Source: Aradus depressus
Taxonomy: Eukaryota > Arthropoda > Insecta > Hemiptera > Aradidae
DNA: 64,000 nt
Reading direction: 5' to 3'
Assembly (NCBI GenBank): GCA_963662175.1
Contig: OY759218.1
Location: 11,896,001-11,960,000, forward strand
The position numbers and the translations under genes are program-made. The notes below the pieces were generated by a model. It did no database searches. It was given only the letters and a program-made list of their open reading frames with translations, and had not been told where the DNA came from. Shown here piece after piece: positions 20,425-30,739 of the stretch (its first letter is position 1; every line of letters begins with the position of its first letter).

Positions 20425-21287
20425 ACAAGGTGTGTTCAAAAAGTAACGGGAATTTTGTAATTTCGCGGGTTGTATTAGTTCGTGTTGGTAAACATGTCTG
20501 AAAAGTATCTGTACATTGTTAGCCAAACTGAATGTTTAGTCTGCTGTCAGCTGCCAAAGAGTTACATGTGTTTTGACACGATTGGCGAATTTACAAAATG
20601 GATCAGAGAATTTGCATTACATTTTGCTATAAGAATGGCATAAAGTGCAGTAAAGTTTTACAAATGTTGAATATTGCTTTTGGTGAGTCTGCTATAAGTA
20701 AATCTAGGGTTTCCGAGTGATATAAAAGCTAGACAAGTGCGGTCGAATGTGAAGGTCATGCTCACTGTATTTTCGATTTTAACGGCATAGTGCACCATGA
20801 GTTCTTGCCACAAGGTCAAACGATCAATAAGGAGTACTACCTCCAAGTGCAACGCCGTTTGCTTGAAGCAATCCGAAAAAAACGCCCGGATTTGTGGCGA
20901 AACAATTCATGGCCAGATAATGCACCTGTTCACACTTCATTGCTGGTTTGTGAATTTATGGCCAAAAACAACACTGTAATGATGCCCCAGCCTCCATATT
21001 CGCCAGGCATGGCTCCGTGTGACTTTTTTTCTGTTCCCAACAATAAAGAGAACTATAAAGGGCCATCGTTTCACAAGCATAGATGAGATTAAAAGCGCAT
21101 CGCTGAGAGAGCTAAATGCTATCCCAAAGATCGAGTTCCAGAAGTGTTTCAGGGATTGGAAGTAGCACTGGCATATGTTTATAATATCTAATGGGGACTA
21201 TTTTGAAGGGGTTAACATTGATGTAGACGAATGAATATAATTCTTTTCAAAAACCGACAATTCCAGTTATTTTTTGAACACATTTCG
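20425..21287 (+). mobile_element. mariner element, internally deleted
   Basis: Imperfect terminal inverted repeats: GTGTGTTCAAAAAGTAACGG near 20430 against the reverse complement of AGTTATTTTTTGAACACATT near 21265-21284. Length is about 863 bp against roughly 1.3 kb for intact mariners. Inserted in the piggyBac remnant. A TA precedes the left end; the right duplication is eroded. Confidence 0.85.
20598..21193 (+). pseudogene. mariner transposase, deleted and mutated
   Basis: Starts at an ATG with MDQRICITFCYKNG and a helix-turn-helix-like segment ending SRVSE. A stop falls in the next few codons (near 20719), and a deletion of roughly 150-200 residues joins this to the catalytic half: FDFNGIVHHEFLPQGQTINK, WPDNAPVHTSLL, then YSPGMAPCDFF. 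The second catalytic Asp (PDNAP) is kept. The third, normally YSPD, reads YSPG. The first lies near the deletion joint. A frameshift follows near 21085. Inactive beyond doubt. Confidence 0.88.
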
Positions 21288-21322
21288 AATTCAACAAAAA
21301 ATATGAAGATGGTAACATTATC

Positions 21323-21499
21323 TTAATCACTACAATATTGACAAAATATGTTAACATGATTTAAACAAACATAGCAGAAGCATTCCTTGCAATAATGCTT
21401 TGACTTATTGTCCTTGCAATCAATGCAGCGGCCTCTTCTATTGGGTCCCACCCAAAGATCACTCATCTTTCTTTGGAGGCTTACTTGGCCAATTTTTAT
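21323..21499 (-). pseudogene. piggyBac transposase C-terminal cysteine-rich domain
   Basis: A minus-strand frame ending at the TAA (21323-21325) with ordered zinc-ligand residues: RCIDCK, then HYCKEC, then YVCLNH and FCQYC. This C-x2-C...H-x-C-x2-C...C-x2-H...C-x2-C pattern is the cross-brace cysteine-rich domain at the C-terminus of piggyBac transposases, which binds the terminal repeats. The catalytic domain is gone. Too diverged to tie to a named subfamily. Confidence 0.75.
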
Positions 21500-21689
21500 G
21501 TTAGTAACCGTGTCTCAAATGTTATTACCTGTCATTATTATGTACATAGGTAATAATTATGTTTAATAGTGCATAATATAATGTTTGAAAATAAAATATT
21601 GTTGTCTTTACAAATATTATTAATTTCCTTGCTCAAGTATTTATTTGGAAAATAAAAATCATTAATTTATTCAAAATGTAAAGGGGAAA
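21500..21689. other. AT-rich, no gene
   Basis: Nothing recognised. Confidence 0.5.
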
Positions 21690-22310
21690 ATATCGATACA
21701 TTTGGGTATTTTAATTGTGGAGGGGGGGGGGGGGGGGCGTTATCGTTATTTGCACACGGGCAGCCAATACTCGTTGCATGGCCCTGGTTGGATGTGTCTG
21801 GATTCCTATAGATGTGTATCATCTTTTTAATCAGCCGTGTGCCGAGATCCTCTCTCCCTAAAATAATTTTGTTGATTGTTGAGATCAAAATTATGGTTAA
21901 ACCAAAGCAGTTGTTCGCCCCAAATAAACCAACCAACCAAATTATGGTTCAATTCTAAGGGATGTTTAGAGAGAGCGGTTCCCTGTCGTTTCTGGTCCGA
22001 ACAGTCATATTGATGTTGTTTGACACGATCCTTTAGATATTGTTCGGTTTGATCTAGGTATTGGGCAGGGGAGTTGGAGCATTGAATTTGGTAAATTACG
22101 TTGGATCTAGTGAGGAGGGTTTAGATTTTAATTGGATATGAATGTTGACCATCTTGTTCCTATATCGAGGGACAACTTTAATATCGGGGCAATATCTACT
22201 AAGAAGGGATTGTAATCGAGGTGTAAGGGATGATACATATGTGAGAGTTTTATAGCAAAATTCAGTTGGGGGACGGGGTGAAATCTGAGGTTTACATATA
22301 TCCTGAGTTT
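21690..22310 (-). pseudogene. Penelope-like element C-terminus (GIY-YIG region)
   Basis: Not visible as one open frame. Minus-strand pieces line up in the order of a Penelope polyprotein. Near 22250-22130: YVSSLTPRLQSLLSRYCPDI and VPRYRNKMV, the end of the reverse transcriptase. Near 22110-21950: NVIYQIQC, YLDQTEQYLKDRVKQHQYDC, TALSKHPLELNHN, the GIY-YIG endonuclease. Near 21880-21760: ILGREDLGTRLIKKMIHIYR, the C-terminal tail. The usual YIGQT is YLDQT here. At least two frame changes and a small internal duplication (CCATAATTTGGTT-like words near 21900 and 21945) break it. GIY-YIG nuclease supplies target cleavage in this family. Confidence 0.8.
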
Positions 22311-22334
22311 ATTTTGTTTATGGTTTTCTGTTTA

Positions 22335-22587
22335 GGTTAGGTTAGGTTTTATGACTCATGCCCGGGCTTTAACTACGAGGTTATATCGCCTACTAGCAGA
22401 GCGCTCTCTCGTCACTCTGGTGGTCATGAGCCCGACTCTACTATGGGAGTCCTAAATTTTGCCTACCCTAAATTTTTATTCACCTAGGGTAGGGGTCTTT
22501 AACGAGTACCTGACATCGTACAGGCTCGGGACCATCGCTTAACGTCCCATCAGAAGGACGGCGTGCTTTAGTTTATTTACCTCCCAG
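22335..22587 (-). mobile_element. SINE-1 copy with 15-bp target duplication
   Basis: Flanked by exact ATGGTTTTCTGTTTA at 22320-22334 and 22588-22602. 5' truncated (no tRNA-like head). On the minus strand it ends CATGAGTCATAAAACC followed by TAACCTAACC, a tail of CCTAA units. Confidence 0.92.
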
Positions 22588-22602
22588 ATGGTTTTCTGTT
22601 TA

Positions 22603-22800
22603 TATAAACTCAGTTAATTCTTCTCACAATTATGTCATGTCCTCTATTCATATCAACAAACATTAACGCAGTAATAATATTTTATATATGTCAATACAGG
22701 CTCTGAGGAAGGTACTCAGTGCCGAAAGGTTGACAGAAATTCCACAAGATTGTTTTATTCGACCACAAGCCTCATCTCTCCTCCTTCCAATGAGAAAAAT
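22603..22800 (+). mobile_element. Penelope-type terminal sequence with hammerhead-like core
   Basis: At 22698-22727: CTGAGGA, A, GGTAC-TCA-GTGCC, GAAAG. The central hairpin is five pairs. Lies beside the Penelope coding remnant, the two being separated only by the SINE. Confidence 0.6.
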
Positions 22801-23489
22801 ATTCAGTTTCCAAATGTAGGGTTTCTCTAACATAAACTTTTTTGTGTTTTAGAGCTCAATGTTGAGATTTATTGCACATTTTTCGGTCAAACATTCGGAA
22901 AATTTCCCATGCCTTTGGGAATTAAATGCTTCAGCAATTTCTGGGAGAGAAACAGGCGTCTATTGGCATCATCAGTTGAGTAGACACCCTGTGCCATGGT
23001 GTTCATCCTTTTTTGAATTACCTTAAAAAACATTCGACCAAATTGAACCCATTCCCATTGGGGGAAAACAGTTTCCACTTGAGGAAAATTGTATTTGATG
23101 ACAGTTTTCGGAAGCTTTGGACAACAGACAGTGGAGGTAGAGAAACCCAAATTTGAAAAAAAAAATAGGCCCCCACTAGTAACATTACACGGTCACGGTG
23201 GAAATAAGGCAGGTAGCCGGGATCCGGTTGGTTGGCTGAGCTCAAATGGCTGGGTCTTCTTCCAAACAATGGCCCATTGCCCAACCTAAGTACTTCTTTA
23301 TTAGCACTTGAAAGCGCTATTGTCGACCACAAACAGCCTCCTGTCTTGTCCACAATAGAATTTTTATTTACCTTCGGGTTAAAGGAGGCCCCATCCTGGG
23401 TTATAAGACGAGGTAAGCCCATATCAGGATCATCCCTGGTTCTATATCAAAAATACAGAGCTACCGATAATCCACGCTAGGAGCTTGGG
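22801..23489. other. Unassigned, possible decayed coding segment
   Basis: The minus-strand frame 23150-22887 (87 codons: IQKRMNTMAQGVYSTDDAN, then LIPKGMGNF) has protein-like composition but matches no family I know. Overlapping frames at 23018-23480 on both strands look less natural. Could be part of an unrecognised element. Confidence 0.3.
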
Positions 23490-24139
23490 AGGTGTAACCA
23501 AGAAATGTTTAAGGGGGGTGGGGGGTGGGGGGGGGGGGGGGTATAGTAAGGACTGGTTGGATTGGTTGAGGAGTGTTGCCAAAAAATGATTAAAGAGAGT
23601 GGATACCAGGAATTTTTCAAGGATTGGTGAAAGAGGTTGTAGCCCTTTCGTGGCGGGGTGTACCAGAAATTGGTTAAGGAGTGTGCAGCTGGAGAACCAG
23701 GAATTGGTTAAGGTTGGTCGAGCTCGAATCTCACAACTTGTACTTCATCAAGCATTTGAAGGACACCCCTAGTGTTGAAATGAGTCCTTATGCGTGTCTT
23801 CCGTAGGTAGACTATATTTCGGAGAAATCCACTAAAATGATTTGTGAAACATTTTGTCGTTAGAATTATTTTTGAAAGAAAACGTTAGGATTTCCCTGTA
23901 TAAGCGGTATATTGTAAAATGTTAAAATTTTCCTGCACGATATCTCGCGAATGAAAAATGATATCCACTCCGTTTTGGTGCCAATCGAAGCGTAACAACC
24001 TAAATATGATCTGAAAGGAATTTTATCAAATTCGGTCGTTTTTTTGTTTGAACAAAAATACTGTATTAAAAAAGTGTATTTTAGTAATTCTTGAAAAAGA
24101 TTCATCCGATCTAATTTGTTCTGGTGGCAATGTAGCATC
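23490..24139. repeat. Low-copy imperfect repeats
   Basis: 23490-23730 repeats GGAATTGGTTAAGG-like words and contains a 15-nt G run at 23527-23541. 23790-24130 resembles the modules of the next block (TATCTCGCGAATGAAAAATG). No gene. Confidence 0.4.
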
Positions 24140-24890
24140 CTTTAGAGCCAGATTGAAAAAATAGGCTATATGGCGTCTGAAAATTTTGAACGGGAGGGAG
24201 GGTTATGTGAGGGGCTAGGCATAAAAATTGTTCTAGCTCATTAACGGATGGTCGGATTGTCATGAAATTTCACATGTAGTATTCTTAATAGCCAATTGAA
24301 AAATAGGGTGTGTGAGGTCTCAAAATACTTAAGGGGAGGGGGGGTTGTAGGGGGCCCTATGCATAAATATAGTGCTAGCTCATAAACGGAAGTTCGGATC
24401 GTGATGAAATTTCACATTTAGTATTCCTAAGACCCAATTGAGAAATAGACTATCTGGCGTTACGAAATTCTTAAGGGGAAGGGGGGTTGTGGGGGGGGGG
24501 GGGACATAAAAATAGGTCTAGCTCATCAACGGATGATTTAATTAAATTTAACATGTAGTATTCTTAAAAGCCAAATCGGAAAATAGAGTGCATGGTGTCT
24601 CCAAATTTTTAACAGGGGCTATGTGAGGGGGGGGCTAAGCATAAAAATTGTGGTAACCCATTAACAGATAATCGGATTTTAATAAAATTAAACATGTAGT
24701 ATTCTTAAAAGCCAAATTGAAAAAAAAGGGTGTGTGACATCTCAAAAATCTTATAGGGAGGAAGGGCCTGTGAGTGGAGGTTGAGCATAAAAATAGTTCA
24801 CTTCATTAACGGATTATCGGAATGTCATGAAATTTTACATGTAGTAGTTTTAAAAGCAAAATTTAAAAAATAGGCTATGTGACCTATGTG
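24140..24890 (+). repeat. Diverged tandem repeat, about 142-bp period
   Basis: CTCATTAACGGATGGTCGG-like words occur at about 24237, 24379, 24521, 24658 and 24801, each followed by GAAATTT and AGTATTC words (patchier in the later units), then a GGGGAGGGG block. Spacing is about 142 bp. Layout parallels the ~143-bp modules of Rep-A, suggesting distant common origin. Confidence 0.75.
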
Positions 24891-25059
24891 CATTTGCATA
24901 TCAATTAAAAATCTATGTATAGACCAAATTCAATTGAATGAATAAATAATTCTGTACTGAATAAAATGCCTAGTTTTATGATATTATTATTAATCATATA
25001 TCATGCTGTGAAGTTTGCCGTGTGGACCTCAAGGGCCGCACTTAGTTAGAAATGCCACC
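24891..25059. other. No recognised feature
   Basis: Short AT-rich stretch. Nothing seen. Confidence 0.5.
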
Positions 25060-25345
25060 TTTGTAGAGTCTTAATATAAGGCCCAGTAATTTCCTCTGAT
25101 TTAGGTTGCAAAGAGGCGAAACACACACATCCGAGAACCCGCTCGTTTTTTGTCCAATTTCACATTTCCGTTATTACATGACACCTTATTTCAAATTCAT
25201 AGCTACAATTGTTTCTGGGTTACAGCGCTCACGTAGTTCAGTGGAAGTGTTCAGTGGACCTTATAACTTGGAAAACTCGATCTCGCATTTTCCCACGATT
25301 ACAATACTTTCTTATAGTATAATGTATAAGAAAGTAAAAACGTGC
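25060..25345 (+). repeat. Rep-B 3' end
   Basis: Matches 13215-13470 (TTCATAGCTACAAT, GTTACAGCGCTCAC, AAAACTCGATCTCG) and ends in the hairpin ACTTTCTTATA / TATAAGAAAGT at 25308-25338. Confidence 0.8.
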
Positions 25346-25804
25346 CCATCTCTAGACGGAGGTGAGAAAATTTTCACTAGAAACTTTTGAAAGTATGTAC
25401 TAACCACTTGGGAAATGCTTGCGTGGGTGACACGCCGATTTGAGCAGGGTATCATTTCGGATGTGGGAAAGGTTGGTGTTCCCTGATTGTATCAAGGTGT
25501 GTTGTGTGACACAGGAAGACTGCTCCGACCTGTATCATTTTCTCTCCATTGTCACACATGTGAATTTCATTCCTCCTTCTTTAGACATATGATTTGAACA
25601 ACAACCTATTATTAAGCCCGCCATGATTTTTTACAGTTTATTGACTTTTGAGCACTGGTTTTATTTATTTATTTTTACTTATACTGATTTCCTTTCTTCC
25701 TGGTCTACCTCCACTGCTATGCAGTGTACTGACGAAGGATGACAAGGGGATCACTCAGGCCTCCCGCAGCCTCTCTTCACTCCATTAATAATAATTATTA
25801 TTAT
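25346..25804. other. No recognised gene
   Basis: Nothing beyond a short ATT/TTA run near 25785-25803. Confidence 0.5.
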
Positions 25805-26045
25805 TTCTCATAGAAATAAAAGACGTTGTCTTCCCACTGTTTTATTTTAGACCAGAACCGGTTTTCGACAGCGTAATCATCAGTGGTTCATCCCACCCAC
25901 ACAGCACAGCGGTTAAAGGAGAACTGGCCAACCGCTGTGCTGTGTGGGTGGGATGAACCGCTGATGAGGACGCTGTTGCGTCGAAAACCGGTTCTGGTCT
26001 AAAATAAAACAGTGGGAAGACAACGTCTTTTATTTCTATGAGAAA
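25805..26045. repeat. Foldback palindrome with hammerhead-like cores
   Basis: Arms 25805-25913 and 25929-26045 pair over about 110 bp with few mismatches (GGTTCATCCCACCCACACAG pairs its inverse). The right arm holds CTGATGA, G, GACGC-TGTT-GCGTC, GAAAAC at 25959-25988. The left arm holds the matching antisense motif with a shortened stem. A fragment of the same arm end recurs at 7580-7625. Confidence 0.88.
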
Positions 26046-26187
26046 TCTCGTTCCACAACATCTTACTATCACATATGAATATTTATTTCCGTGAAACCGT
26101 AATATGGAAGTAGGATACGTCATAAGAGTGTAAACATCAAAATATCTTATATATTAGCTATATAATCAGATATTAACTCTTAAAGAG

Positions 26188-26440
26188 GGAGCCTGTAGCT
26201 CAGTGGTATGCGTGCTTGCTTACTGAGACCTGGCTGTGGCCTTTAGTTTATCTGTTACCTGCATGGATGGAACGTTAAGCGATGATGCCGAGCCTTAAAG
26301 ACCCCTACCCTAGGTAAATAAAAATTTAGGATACGCAACATTTAGGACTCCCTAGTAGAGTCGGGCTCAAGTCCACCAGAGCGACGAAAGAACGCTCAAA
26401 GTTAAAGCCCGGGCATGAGTCATAATAGTTAGAATTAACA
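26188..26440 (+). mobile_element. SINE-1 copy with degenerate tRNA-like head
   Basis: Head GAGCCTGTAGCTCAGTGGTA at about 26189 is A-box-like. The body GGAACGTTAAGCGATG, GGTAAATAAAAATTTAGG, GGGCATGAGTCATAATAG follows. One body segment is missing relative to the 28.1-kb copy. Confidence 0.8.
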
Positions 26441-26589
26441 ATCCTACTAAAAAATAAAATGAAATGAATAAATAGATACTTGAAAATATGAGTACGAAAA
26501 AAATTATATTAATTAATACACTAGAAATTTTTTTATATTTAATTAAAATTAAGAAAATATTTTTTTATAATTAAGTGACTAGAGAGTGT

Positions 26590-28123
26590 CACCACTGAGA
26601 GATTTCTCTACTGTATTTTTCAGATAAAAGTTGTAAAGAAAACTAAAAGACACATTTTATATGAATTAGGATTTTTCGAAGGCCCTGTTTATGAGATACA
26701 TTTCGAAAACTATTTTTTAGACATTTTTGATGTCAAGTATGCATCGGAATTTCATGTTTTTTTTACTTCTTTATCCCAAAACAATGTCCATAAAGACGAA
26801 ACCTATTGATTTTCAGCCAAAGAGAAGGACGGGCTCCACACAGATACCCCAATAACTGCCACTACAAGAAATGTATCGACACAAAAGTTAGAATGAGGAT
26901 TCAGAAGCCACTATGTAAGTCAAATATTGAATTTTAACCGAAACAGTCCATTGGCTTTGGAGGGAGAGCGAAAACATAATTGATTATATCATGCTGGGGA
27001 AGTACATAGCCGGTGATTCACCGATTTTTTTTTACTTGCCCAGCTATACGAAGTTCAGGGGAAGTTGTGTTATTGGTCAGAAATTCGATGCGGAGTTTTC
27101 AAAGGAATATCGTATTTTCTGATCTGATTCTAGAAAAAAAAAAATTCTTCCTATCGTGAATGTATCAATAGGAAATTTGATATGTGTATCCAGAACCCTC
27201 TAAGGACAACACCTATTAAGTTTCCGCAACATTGGTGGAAGGGAAGGAGGGGACCAGAGAAAGGGGTCGACTCAAATATTCTAATGACTGCCATGTAAGG
27301 AATGTACCGACACAAAAGTTAGTGTGAAGATTCAGAAGCCACTATGTAAGTCAAATATTGAATTTTAACCCAAACGGTCCATTGGCTTTGGAGGGAGAGC
27401 GAAAACATAATTGATTATATCATGCTGGGGAAGTACATAGCCGGTGATTCACCAATTTTTTTTTACTTGCCCAGCTATACGAAGTTCAGGGGAAGTTGTG
27501 TTATTGGTCAGAAATTCGATGCGGAGTTTTCAAAGGAATATCGTATTTTCTGATCTGATTCTAGAAAAAAAAAAATTCTTCCTATCGTGAATGTATCAAT
27601 AGGAAATTTGATATGTGTATCCAGAACCCTCTAAGGACAACACCTATTAAGTTTCCGCAACATTGGTGGAAGGGAAGGAGGGGACCAGAGAAAGGGGTCG
27701 ACTCAAATATTCTAATGACTGCCATGTAAGGAATGTACCGACACAAAAGTTAGTGTGAAGATTCAGAAGCCACTATGTAAGTCAAATATTGAATTTTAAC
27801 CCAAACGGTCCATTGGCTTTGGAGGGAGAGCGAAAACATAATTGATTATATCATGCTGGGGAAGTACATAGCCGGTGATTCACCGATTTTTTTTTACTTG
27901 CCCAGCTATACGAAGTTCAGGGGAAGTTGTGTTATTGGTCAGAAATTCGATGCGGAGTTTTCAAAGGAATATCGTATTTTCTGATCTGATTCTAGAAAAA
28001 AAAAAATTCCGCAACATTGGTGGAAGGGAAGGAGGGGACCAGAGAAAGGGGTCGACTCAAATATTCTAATGACTGCCATGTAAGGAATGTACCGACACAA
28101 AAGTTAGTGTGAAGATTCAGAAG
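26590..28123 (+). repeat. Rep-A in a 431-bp tandem array
   Basis: AAGTCAAATATTGAATTTTA recurs at 26917, 27348 and 27779, exactly 431 bp apart. The units are almost identical, so amplification is recent. The third unit lacks about 86 bp (joined at AAAAAAATTCCGCAACATT near 28005). Each unit contains the Rep-A hairpin region (TTGCCCAGCTATACGAAGTT). Confidence 0.92.
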
Positions 28124-28124
28124 C

Positions 28125-28430
28125 GTTCTTCTGAGCTCAAGAACGTGGGTTCGAAACCCGACCGAGGCCCTTAGTTTATTTTATCTGGGAGGTAAAATAA
28201 ACTTAAGCACGCATGGGACGTTAAGCGATGGTCCCGAGCCTGTACGATGTCAGGTACTCGTTAAAGACCCCTGCCCTAGGTGAATAAAAAGTTAGGGTAG
28301 GCAAAATTTAGGACTCCCACAGTAGAGTCGGGCTCAGGTCCACCAGAGTGACGAAAGAGCGCTCTGGTAGTAGGCGATATGACCTCGTAGTTAAAGCCCG
28401 GGCATGAGTCATAAAACCTAACCTAAACCC
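28125..28430 (+). mobile_element. SINE-1 copy, longest body
   Basis: The B-box GTGGGTTCGAAACCC at 28146-28160 is intact; the A-box half is lost. The full body ends GGGCATGAGTCATAAAACC then TAACCTAAACCC and a T run. Inserted at the end of the 431-bp array. Confidence 0.85.
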
Positions 28431-28549
28431 TTTTTTTTTTTTTTTTCCGAGGAAAAAAAAACCTAAACCCTTCTGCGACGGACAGTAACGGGAAGGGTGT
28501 CCGTTGAGGAGGGTTTAAAAAAAAAAAAACTTCATTATATGTATGTAGG

Positions 28550-29060
28550 CAGTGCCAGATTAACCTATAAGCAAACTAAGCAATTTTTTAGGGCATCACG
28601 GCTCGGGGGCACCAAGTCCGCTATGCTATTTTTGAAATAGTTATTTATTTAAATAGTTAATTATTTCTCAATTTTGTTTAAATTTCCTTAATTAAAAATT
28701 ATGTTAAAAATTTAACTGATATTATATGTTATTACATTCAATATAAAAACATTTATAGGTCGCATAATTTATTTCATACCCTGCCGTAAACTTCGGATGG
28801 AAGACCAAATATCCAATCCTTATTATGATGATACTGAGGAAGAAGAAGTATCTGACGAAGAAGTGCATGAATGAATGGCGTATTTGGACGAAAGAGAAAT
28901 TTAGTGTTTTAATAAACTAATTTTGAAAAAATTGATTTTCTTATTTTCTCGCTTAATTAATATTGTCTTCGTTTTGTTCAATCGAGCTTTAGTATTGAAC
29001 TTGTCAACATAAGTAAGAGGTTAATCATATCAAGCATCGAATAGTCCTAATACGGCACTG
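28550..29060 (+). mobile_element. hAT MITE with 8-bp target duplication
   Basis: A 511-bp element, CAGTGCCAGATTAACC... to ...AATACGGCACTG, flanked by exact TATGTAGG at 28542-28549 and 29061-29068. About 28800-28880 carries a decayed acidic coding trace (YYDDTEEEEVSDEEV). It matches 63031-63545 in the opposite orientation, so both descend from one hAT family. It encodes no catalytic domain. Confidence 0.92.
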
Positions 29061-29284
29061 TATGTAGGTATATACAAAACGTGTAATTTGTTTTTATGTT
29101 TAATACTACATATATAGGTAACAAATAATAGATAATTAGATAAAACACACATAATAATAGTTATTATGGATTTTAAGTTGATAAACCAAACAGTAGGCAT
29201 TATGCCTATTTCACAAACAGCCAATTCTACAAATAACAAAAAGCATTCAAAATTACATTTTTCAAATGAATTCTTTTGTAAGTG

Positions 29285-29445
29285 TCCGCTTAGGTAAAAT
29301 CTATTAATGACGAAAAATTGGTTATCCGAGTCCGATAGAGGGGTGTCCGTTGCGTTGTTTTCCTATACTTCGGGCCAGGACATTGCTAAATTGTCCTTAA
29401 GGAGAGGTGTCCATAAAGAGGGGTTTTATTGTATTGAGTTTTAAC
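29285..29445 (-). mobile_element. Possible pogo/Tigger-type end
   Basis: Repeated GTGTCC words and the end GGTGTCCATAAAGAGGGG are typical of pogo-like termini. 28466-28515 (GTGTCCGTTGAGGAGGGT) may be another piece of the same element, split by the hAT MITE. No coding sequence. Confidence 0.4.
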
Positions 29446-29545
29446 CCAAACGGTCGATTGGCTTTGAAGGGAAACTGAAAACATAATTGATTAATTCGTT
29501 CTGGGGAAGTAGTGATTGGACGACGTTTTTATTTTGATATCGATT
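29446..29545 (+). repeat. Rep-A 3' module
   Basis: TTTTAACCCAAACGGTCGAT, then TTCTGGGGAAGTA at the end. Confidence 0.75.
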
Positions 29546-29869
29546 GCCTTTGGTTTTGCCATCGAGTGAAAGTAGAGGAAGGACCGCCCAGTAAGCCATG
29601 TCGAGACTCGAGACACAGTGTGACCCGCTAGCCTCTAGGCTCTAGGAGCCAAATAATGAGCCGCGGGACTGAACCTTGGCGTCTCCCGTCTCCGCGTCAT
29701 ACAAATTGGTTTTCTCCATCCCAGTATCATCATGCTCATTAGACATAAATATTGAGGTACGAAACCACATTCCAGCTTGAAGGGGTCCAAAGGGGCTGAG
29801 CCCCCCCCCCCCCCCCCCCCCCCCCCCCCCACCACCAAAATATCCAAAATCAAAACTTTTTACATTCCT
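29546..29869. other. Unassigned, with 30-nt C run
   Basis: Non-repetitive sequence with a pure C run at 29801-29830. The 72-codon minus frame reads a glycine tract through that run and is rejected. Confidence 0.5.
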
Positions 29870-30560
29870 TATTCGGTTAACTGAGACTTTCCCTTTCCTT
29901 TAAGAAAAATAGTTGTCGGTGTATCACCGGCTATGTACTTCCCCATTACGAATTGATCAATTACGTTTTAGTTTTCTCTCCTAAGTCAATCGAAGCTTTG
30001 TGGTAAAATACAAACTTTTGGGTCGATACACTTATTACATTGGCAGTTTTCAGGGTATTTGAGTCGGGCTCACCTTCTCTCGTCCTCCCCTTCCCTTCGA
30101 CCGATGTCGCGGAAAATTAATAAGTGCTATTCTTATGGGGTTTTGAATTTAAATATAAAATTTCATGTTTTTCGGCTGATTTCGCTGAAAATTAATAAAT
30201 GTTCATATAGGGCTTTGAACATACATATGGAATTTCGTATCAATACATAATATGGAATTTCGTATCAATACATTCATTACATCGGTAGTGAGGGCGTTTC
30301 TGTTCAGTCACCCCCCTAATCCTCCCTTTCTCTTTGGCCGGTTTGGCTGAAAATCAAATGGTGTCGTCCTTAGAGGGTTCTGGATACACATATAAAATTT
30401 CGATATGGTAATTCTATCGGGAGTTATCGTGTTAAGAGGCACACACTGACAAACGGACTCCCAGACACTTTTTTTTTAATTTTTGGTATCACAGGAGGTC
30501 GGAAAACATGAAATTCCGTTGAAAACTAAACCTATACTTCTTATAGCTGGGGAAGTAAAA
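29870..30560 (-). repeat. Rep-A copy, reverse orientation
   Basis: Starts GGTGTATCACCGGCTATGTA and runs through several modules (CCGATGTCGC, CAGTTATTAGG-type words) to CTATACTTCTTATAGCTGGG, the terminal hairpin. Confidence 0.85.
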
Positions 30561-30628
30561 CACGTATATTCTACATTATTTCTTCATACACTGCATATTC
30601 TTTTTACTACGTTATGTATCATAGGAGC

Positions 30629-30690
30629 GCCGGTAGCATAAAGGTAGCGTCCTTGCATATTTTGATCAAGATCGTGGGTTCGAATTGACG
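30629..30690 (+). mobile_element. SINE-1 head only
   Basis: GAGCGCCGGTAGCATAAAGG and GTGGGTTCGAATT form A-box and B-box spaced as in a tRNA, but no cloverleaf closes and no SINE body follows. Not a tRNA gene. Confidence 0.65.
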
Positions 30691-30739
30691 AATTACATAA
30701 CTTACCCTATACTTCGTATAGCTGGATAAGTAAAAAATT

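Larger units (their letters stand above)
20205..21499 (-). mobile_element. piggyBac-type remnant, 3' end, with nested mariner
   Basis: A TTAA at 20205-20208 is followed by CCCGGCAGCGAGAACG, a piggyBac-like terminus, and by the subterminal palindrome GGGTCAAATTGACCC. The insertion point is the TTAA of a Rep-A word (CCCCAGTATGAATTAA). On the minus strand the coding end lies at 21499-21323, then the mariner, then this terminus. The 5' part of the element is missing beyond about 21500. Confidence 0.72.

Noticed and set aside
22330..22345. TTAGG units as an interstitial telomere
   Set aside because: Only two units, and they form the tail of a SINE with a target duplication.
23018..23422. 134-codon minus frame
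   Set aside because: No family resemblance, and overlapping plus frames are equally open; left as unassigned.
29635..29853. 72-codon frame with a glycine tract
   Set aside because: The glycines are a 30-nt C run read antisense.
30629..30690. Possible tRNA gene
   Set aside because: A- and B-box are present but no closed cloverleaf; same sequence as the SINE-1 head.
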